Source: Niebla homalea
Lineage: Eukaryota > Ascomycota > Lecanoromycetes > Lecanorales > Ramalinaceae
Length of the DNA stretch: 64,000 bases
NCBI GenBank assembly: GCA_019925105.1
Contig: JAHGAU010000001.1
Location: 1,674,001-1,738,000 of the forward strand
Direction of reading: 5' to 3'
Shown piece by piece: positions 61,084-64,000 of this stretch (positions are counted from its first letter, which is position 1; each line of letters opens with the position of its first letter). The position numbers and the translations under genes are program-made. Below the pieces are notes generated by a model. It was not told the DNA's origin, did no database searches, and saw only the letters and a program-made list of their open reading frames with translations.

Positions 61084-62682
61084 TCAATCATTGGCGCTCA
61101 TGAGCATACCGAGCATTCCTTGTGTCTGCCATGCTTGCTGAGATCTTTCCACTTCCATCTGCACCGTCTTGTGCATTCGAGCGGTGAGGCGATCGATCAC
61201 AGGCGACTCCCCCATGTGCTCCGAATAGAGATCAATGATTAACATACCAGTGTCGACGCAGAGATTCACGTAGCGCGGGTCGGTAATGTACTTGCAGATC
61301 CACTTGAAGATCGGTTGCAGAGATACCTCATCGCGACCAGCGAGGGCCGTCCTAGTTGCAGATCGATGTCTCAATGCCGTCAGAAGCGTGACGATGTTTG
61401 AAAGATCGCCAGTCTCCAGCACTTCGTTGAGGGCGGCCGCGTACTTGCCCTTGCGCAAAAGCTTTTCGAAGGGTTTTGTCTTCACGCTACTTTTCGGTCG
61501 ACCCTCGATGATGATATCCGCACCTTCGCCGGTGAAGTCCTGCCCTCTGATGCGCTTTTCGTATCCTCGCGTCTTCTTCCTTGCATCTTTCTGTGACAGC
61601 TCTTCTGTCTTGCCCTCCATCATGGCTTGCATCTCCTTTTGCCGTGTACGCTCCTTGATTTTTTGAGGACCTGAAAGCCGGGTCCTGATGGACAAATTGC
61701 CATTTTGCGTACCAACAGCCAAATGCCTGTCCTCCCGCGCAGCACCGGCCTGAATGACAGAAAGTGATAAGATCGGGGACGGATACTTTGACCCAAACAC
61801 CACATTCCAGCCTGTAGTCTCGAAAATCTTTAGGTGCCCATCGAGGCCGCCACTAACAAGTCGAGTGCTATCAGATGCCAGACACAAAGAGGTGACTGTC
61901 TTCTGGTGATTCTTCAGCAGTTGAAGGGGTTTGGCAGCAATGAGATCCAGGATCGATATCTGGTCATCGGCAGCAGCAGCTACGAAAGCTCCGGATGGCA
62001 TAGGTAGCACACTCTCGATCGGTGCTGAATGTTGAAATGTCATGACAGCACCTCCTGAAGTCCTCGGATCCCACAGCTTGACGGTCTGGTCGTAGCTACC
62101 GGAGACCAAAAGCCCGGAAGCCTGTCCTGGCATGAAAGCCCCGCTTCTAACATAGTCCTGGTGACCTGCAAAGGTTGTCACACTGTCTTGCGAAGGTAGA
62201 TCCCAGATCCTGACGGTTCTATCGTCGCAGGCGCTCATCAAAGCGGTAGACTCGGTGGGGGAGAATTGCGTAAGCCAGACTGGCTGCTTGTGCTCTTTCC
62301 ATGTTTTCAAGATTGCTCTCGAGTTGACATCAAAGACCTGTATAGCACCACTCTCATCACCAGCTACCATGACCCGTCCATCTCGCCTGACATCCGCTCC
62401 ATGGGCAACGTCATCGAATCTTGATATGGTTTTGAGCAATTTGCGTGTACGTGTAGAGTAGAGTTGAACTCGGGTTCCTGTGGTGACAGCGAAGAGATCG
62501 GAGGGGGGAACAGATGTAATGAGAGGAGAAAGGGGCTGAGAGATGTGGGTGACTGGGTTAGTGTTTAGAGATGGCAAGATAATCTGCGCCTTGAAGCTGC
62601 GCCAGTAGGTCTGCTCAGGAGTCAGAGGGGAAGGTCCAGGCGCAAGCTTGACGGGCTGCAATGGTAGCACAGAGGCTGCCAT
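61084..62682 (-). CDS. UTP15: UTP15, WD40 subunit of the small-subunit processome
   Basis: Nucleolar protein of the t-UTP (UTP-A) subcomplex, which binds nascent pre-rRNA and is needed for 18S rRNA maturation. Single exon, 532 aa from the ATG at 62682 (MAASVLPLQPVKL), with the family's PLTPEQTYWRSFK near the N-terminus. An in-frame ATG at 62736 would add 18 hydrophobic residues and is judged not the start. WD40 repeats fill about residues 45-335, with clear WD ends VRIWDL (about 157-162) and VKLWDP (about 201-206). A basic linker (RTRQKEMQAMMEGKTEEL, KKTRGYEKRIRG) precedes the UTP15 C-terminal helical domain (about 385-525; KPFEKLLRKGKYAAALNEVL, then RHRSATRTAL). Length matches fungal orthologues. 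It lies upstream of the aldehyde dehydrogenase on the same strand and shares a divergent promoter with the dehydrogenase on the plus strand. Confidence 0.95.
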   Translation of the reverse strand: MAASVLPLQPVKLAPGPSPLTPEQTYWRSFKAQIILPSLNTNPVTHISQPLSPLITSVPPSDLFAVTTGTRVQLYSTRTRKLLKTISRFDDVAHGADVRRDGRVMVAGDESGAIQVFDVNSRAILKTWKEHKQPVWLTQFSPTESTALMSACDDRTVRIWDLPSQDSVTTFAGHQDYVRSGAFMPGQASGLLVSGSYDQTVKLWDPRTSGGAVMTFQHSAPIESVLPMPSGAFVAAAADDQISILDLIAAKPLQLLKNHQKTVTSLCLASDSTRLVSGGLDGHLKIFETTGWNVVFGSKYPSPILSLSVIQAGAAREDRHLAVGTQNGNLSIRTRLSGPQKIKERTRQKEMQAMMEGKTEELSQKDARKKTRGYEKRIRGQDFTGEGADIIIEGRPKSSVKTKPFEKLLRKGKYAAALNEVLETGDLSNIVTLLTALRHRSATRTALAGRDEVSLQPIFKWICKYITDPRYVNLCVDTGMLIIDLYSEHMGESPVIDRLTARMHKTVQMEVERSQQAWQTQGMLGMLMSAND

Positions 62683-63264
62683 GCCGTAGACCCAGACACA
62701 AGCAAACACCAGGATTAGGTCTTGAAATTCTCGCAAGCTGACATGTTAAATATCGCGTTTTCATGTTGCACAAATTATTTTCATTTGTGATATCGAAAAT
62801 CCGAAGAAGGAAGCTATGCCGGGAGAGCCTAAAAGAGCGTCCTTGCAAGCCTTGAATCTTGAATGGACATAGGTGTAACTCTAGCTCCTAGCTAAGCACT
62901 ACAACTTACCTTAGCTCTTCTCAGATCTCAAGTGAAAAGTAGCGCGGAGATAGGCCGGAACCTGGAGTTTGCATTATCTACGACAGCCCCATCCATACGC
63001 TTCTCACAGGCGACAAGGTATCAATTCCCACGAGTTCAATGATTCGTCAAGCTATTCAATCCTTGAGGATTTGTGGCTGTCTTGATGGAGCACCAACGAG
63101 ACCTGTTCGGATATATAAGGAGCTTCCATGAACCTGATGTTTTCTTCATCCCAAGAGCATAATTCCCCCATTTGTACGAATTGTTCTCTAGATCACGCCC
63201 AATTCCGTCCAGAAAACAAAATAGTCATTCCAACGTCTACTGAGCGAAGACGCCCTTCATTGCA
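62683..63264. promoter_or_regulatory. Divergent promoter region between UTP15 and the short-chain dehydrogenase
   Basis: 580 bp, ordinary composition. On the plus strand a TATA-like TATATAAGG (63112-63120) lies about 145 bp before the dehydrogenase ATG, and a CCAAT motif is at about 63,200. Nothing comparable is obvious for UTP15, which would fit a TATA-less housekeeping promoter. No other gene seen. Confidence 0.55.
63112..63120 (+). promoter_or_regulatory. TATA-box-like element of the dehydrogenase gene
   Basis: TATATAAGG preceded by GGA, in an otherwise non-AT-rich promoter, with a pyrimidine-rich stretch (TTTTCTTCATCCC) 20-35 bp downstream that could hold the transcription start. Confidence 0.5.
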
Positions 63265-64000
63265 ATGGCCCTGTCTCTGGCCGGCAAGAGCGCCCTGATC
63301 ACAGGTGGCTCGAAAGGCATCGGTGGCGCCACGAGTCTTCTCCTCGCTCAGCAGGGCGCCAATGTCGCCATCAACTTCAGCAACGATGCAGCAGCTGCCG
63401 ACGCGCTCATCGCCCAAACCGGAGCCCCTGAGCGTTGCACTGCCATCAAGGGGGATGCCTCAAGCGTCCCCGAGATCCAGAAGATGGTAGCTGCGACGGT
63501 CGAGAAATTCGGCAAGATCGATCTCTTGATTCCATGTGCCGGCATCTTGCCGATGAAGGACCTTGAGCACACCAGTGAAGAAGATTTCACCAAGACCTTC
63601 GATCTCAACGTGAAGGGACCTTACTTCTTGGCTCAGGTATGAGCTTGCTCGTACTTACTGTTTGGTCGTAGAATTGAAAGTGCGGTAGAAAGCAGTGCCT
63701 CATATGCCCACTGGCTCCCACATCGTGCTATTCTCGACATCTCTGACGACTGCAAGCATCGTCAGCGCTCCGTACCTACTTTACAACAGCACCAAAGGCG
63801 CGATCGAGCAGATGACGCGGGTTCTGGCCAAGGATCTTGCTTCAAAGGGAATCAATGTTAACGCTGTTGCGCCAGGGCCAACCGCAACCGAATTGTTCCT
63901 CAAAGGCAAACCCGAACAAGTTTTGAAGGCAATCTCCGGCAACATCCCATTTGGTCGCCTGGGCGAGCCCGATGAGATTGCAAGCGCCATTGCCTTCTTG
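63265..64000 (+). CDS. Short-chain dehydrogenase/reductase, 2 exons, cut by window end
   Basis: NAD(P)-dependent oxidoreductase of the classical SDR family, closest in style to 3-oxoacyl-ACP-reductase-like fungal SDRs; substrate unknown. Exon 1 is 63265-63636, the intron 63637-63688 (52 bp, GTATGA...GGTAG), and exon 2 runs 63689-64000 and beyond. The frame is open across the splice (FLAQ/KAVPHMP). Residues 13-20 read TGGSKGIG, the Rossmann cofactor loop. The NNAG block is PCAG, so the usual Asn is replaced. The catalytic triad is Ser142 (FSTS), Tyr156 and Lys160 (YNSTK). NVNAVAPGPTATEL follows, as expected. 228 codons are present; the family is about 250, so roughly 20-25 C-terminal residues are missing. 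It is divergent from UTP15. Confidence 0.9.
63637..63688 (+). other. Intron of the short-chain dehydrogenase
   Basis: GT at 63637 and AG at 63687-63688, 52 bp, phase 0. The acceptor is the second AG candidate; using the first (GTAG at about 63,671) would shift the frame. A branch-like CTTAC lies at about 63,654. Confidence 0.85.

Noticed and set aside
62682..62736. Upstream ATG of UTP15 as a signal peptide start
   Set aside because: The extra 18 residues are hydrophobic, but UTP15 is nucleolar and the family begins near MAA...PVKL, so the downstream ATG is preferred.
59124..63608. Many open frames antisense to, or in other frames of, the three genes
   Set aside because: They are shadows of the coding exons. 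The 102-codon frame at 60579-60887 overlaps exon 1 of the aldehyde dehydrogenase in another frame.
58965..64000. Secondary-metabolite gene cluster (dehydrogenase, aldehyde dehydrogenase)
   Set aside because: UTP15, a housekeeping ribosome-biogenesis gene, lies between them, and there is no backbone synthase, transporter or cluster regulator in the window.

Overview
The window looks like nuclear DNA of a filamentous ascomycete (Pezizomycotina): short GT-AG introns of about 50-70 bp, compact genes, and a large block of DNA carrying the mark of repeat-induced point mutation (RIP). Positions 1 to about 58,190 are extremely AT-rich. CpA and TpG are nearly absent, TpA is everywhere, and CpG is still common. 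From about 58,200 the base composition abruptly becomes ordinary and three intact genes follow.

The AT-rich block is a nest of retrotransposons, and the nesting can be read from target-site duplications (TSDs). A minus-strand Ty3/Gypsy copy (G2, 35038-41445) is cut by a second, larger LTR element on the minus strand (R, 100-35037 in pieces). R's interior received a LINE (LINE-A, 7412-26600, TSD about 12 bp). LINE-A received a complete 13.4-kb LTR element of R's own family (F, 11392-24781, TSD GTACC). R's LTR received a complete 7.6-kb Gypsy element (G1, 27223-34851, TSD TAAAG). R also holds a 2.3-kb LTR element (4530-6853). G2 holds two LTR-flanked mini-elements (35435-36655 and 38005-39025) and three solo-LTR-like inserts. 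Two further LINE copies on the minus strand (LINE-B, 43194-49257; LINE-C, 52370-58180) have 13-bp TSDs, and LINE-B carries a 250-bp solo LTR of the R/F family. All element genes are broken by RIP stops. Between these lie about 1.75 kb and 3.1 kb of mutated DNA of unknown origin.

The gene-bearing end holds, on the minus strand, a class-3-type fatty aldehyde dehydrogenase (3 exons, 515 aa) and UTP15, a WD40 protein of the small-subunit processome. Divergently on the plus strand is a short-chain dehydrogenase that runs off the window. These are ordinary chromosomal genes and there is no sign that they work as one pathway. UTP15 is a housekeeping ribosome-biogenesis gene, so the sharp edge at 58.2 kb is a border between a repeat compartment and a core gene compartment.
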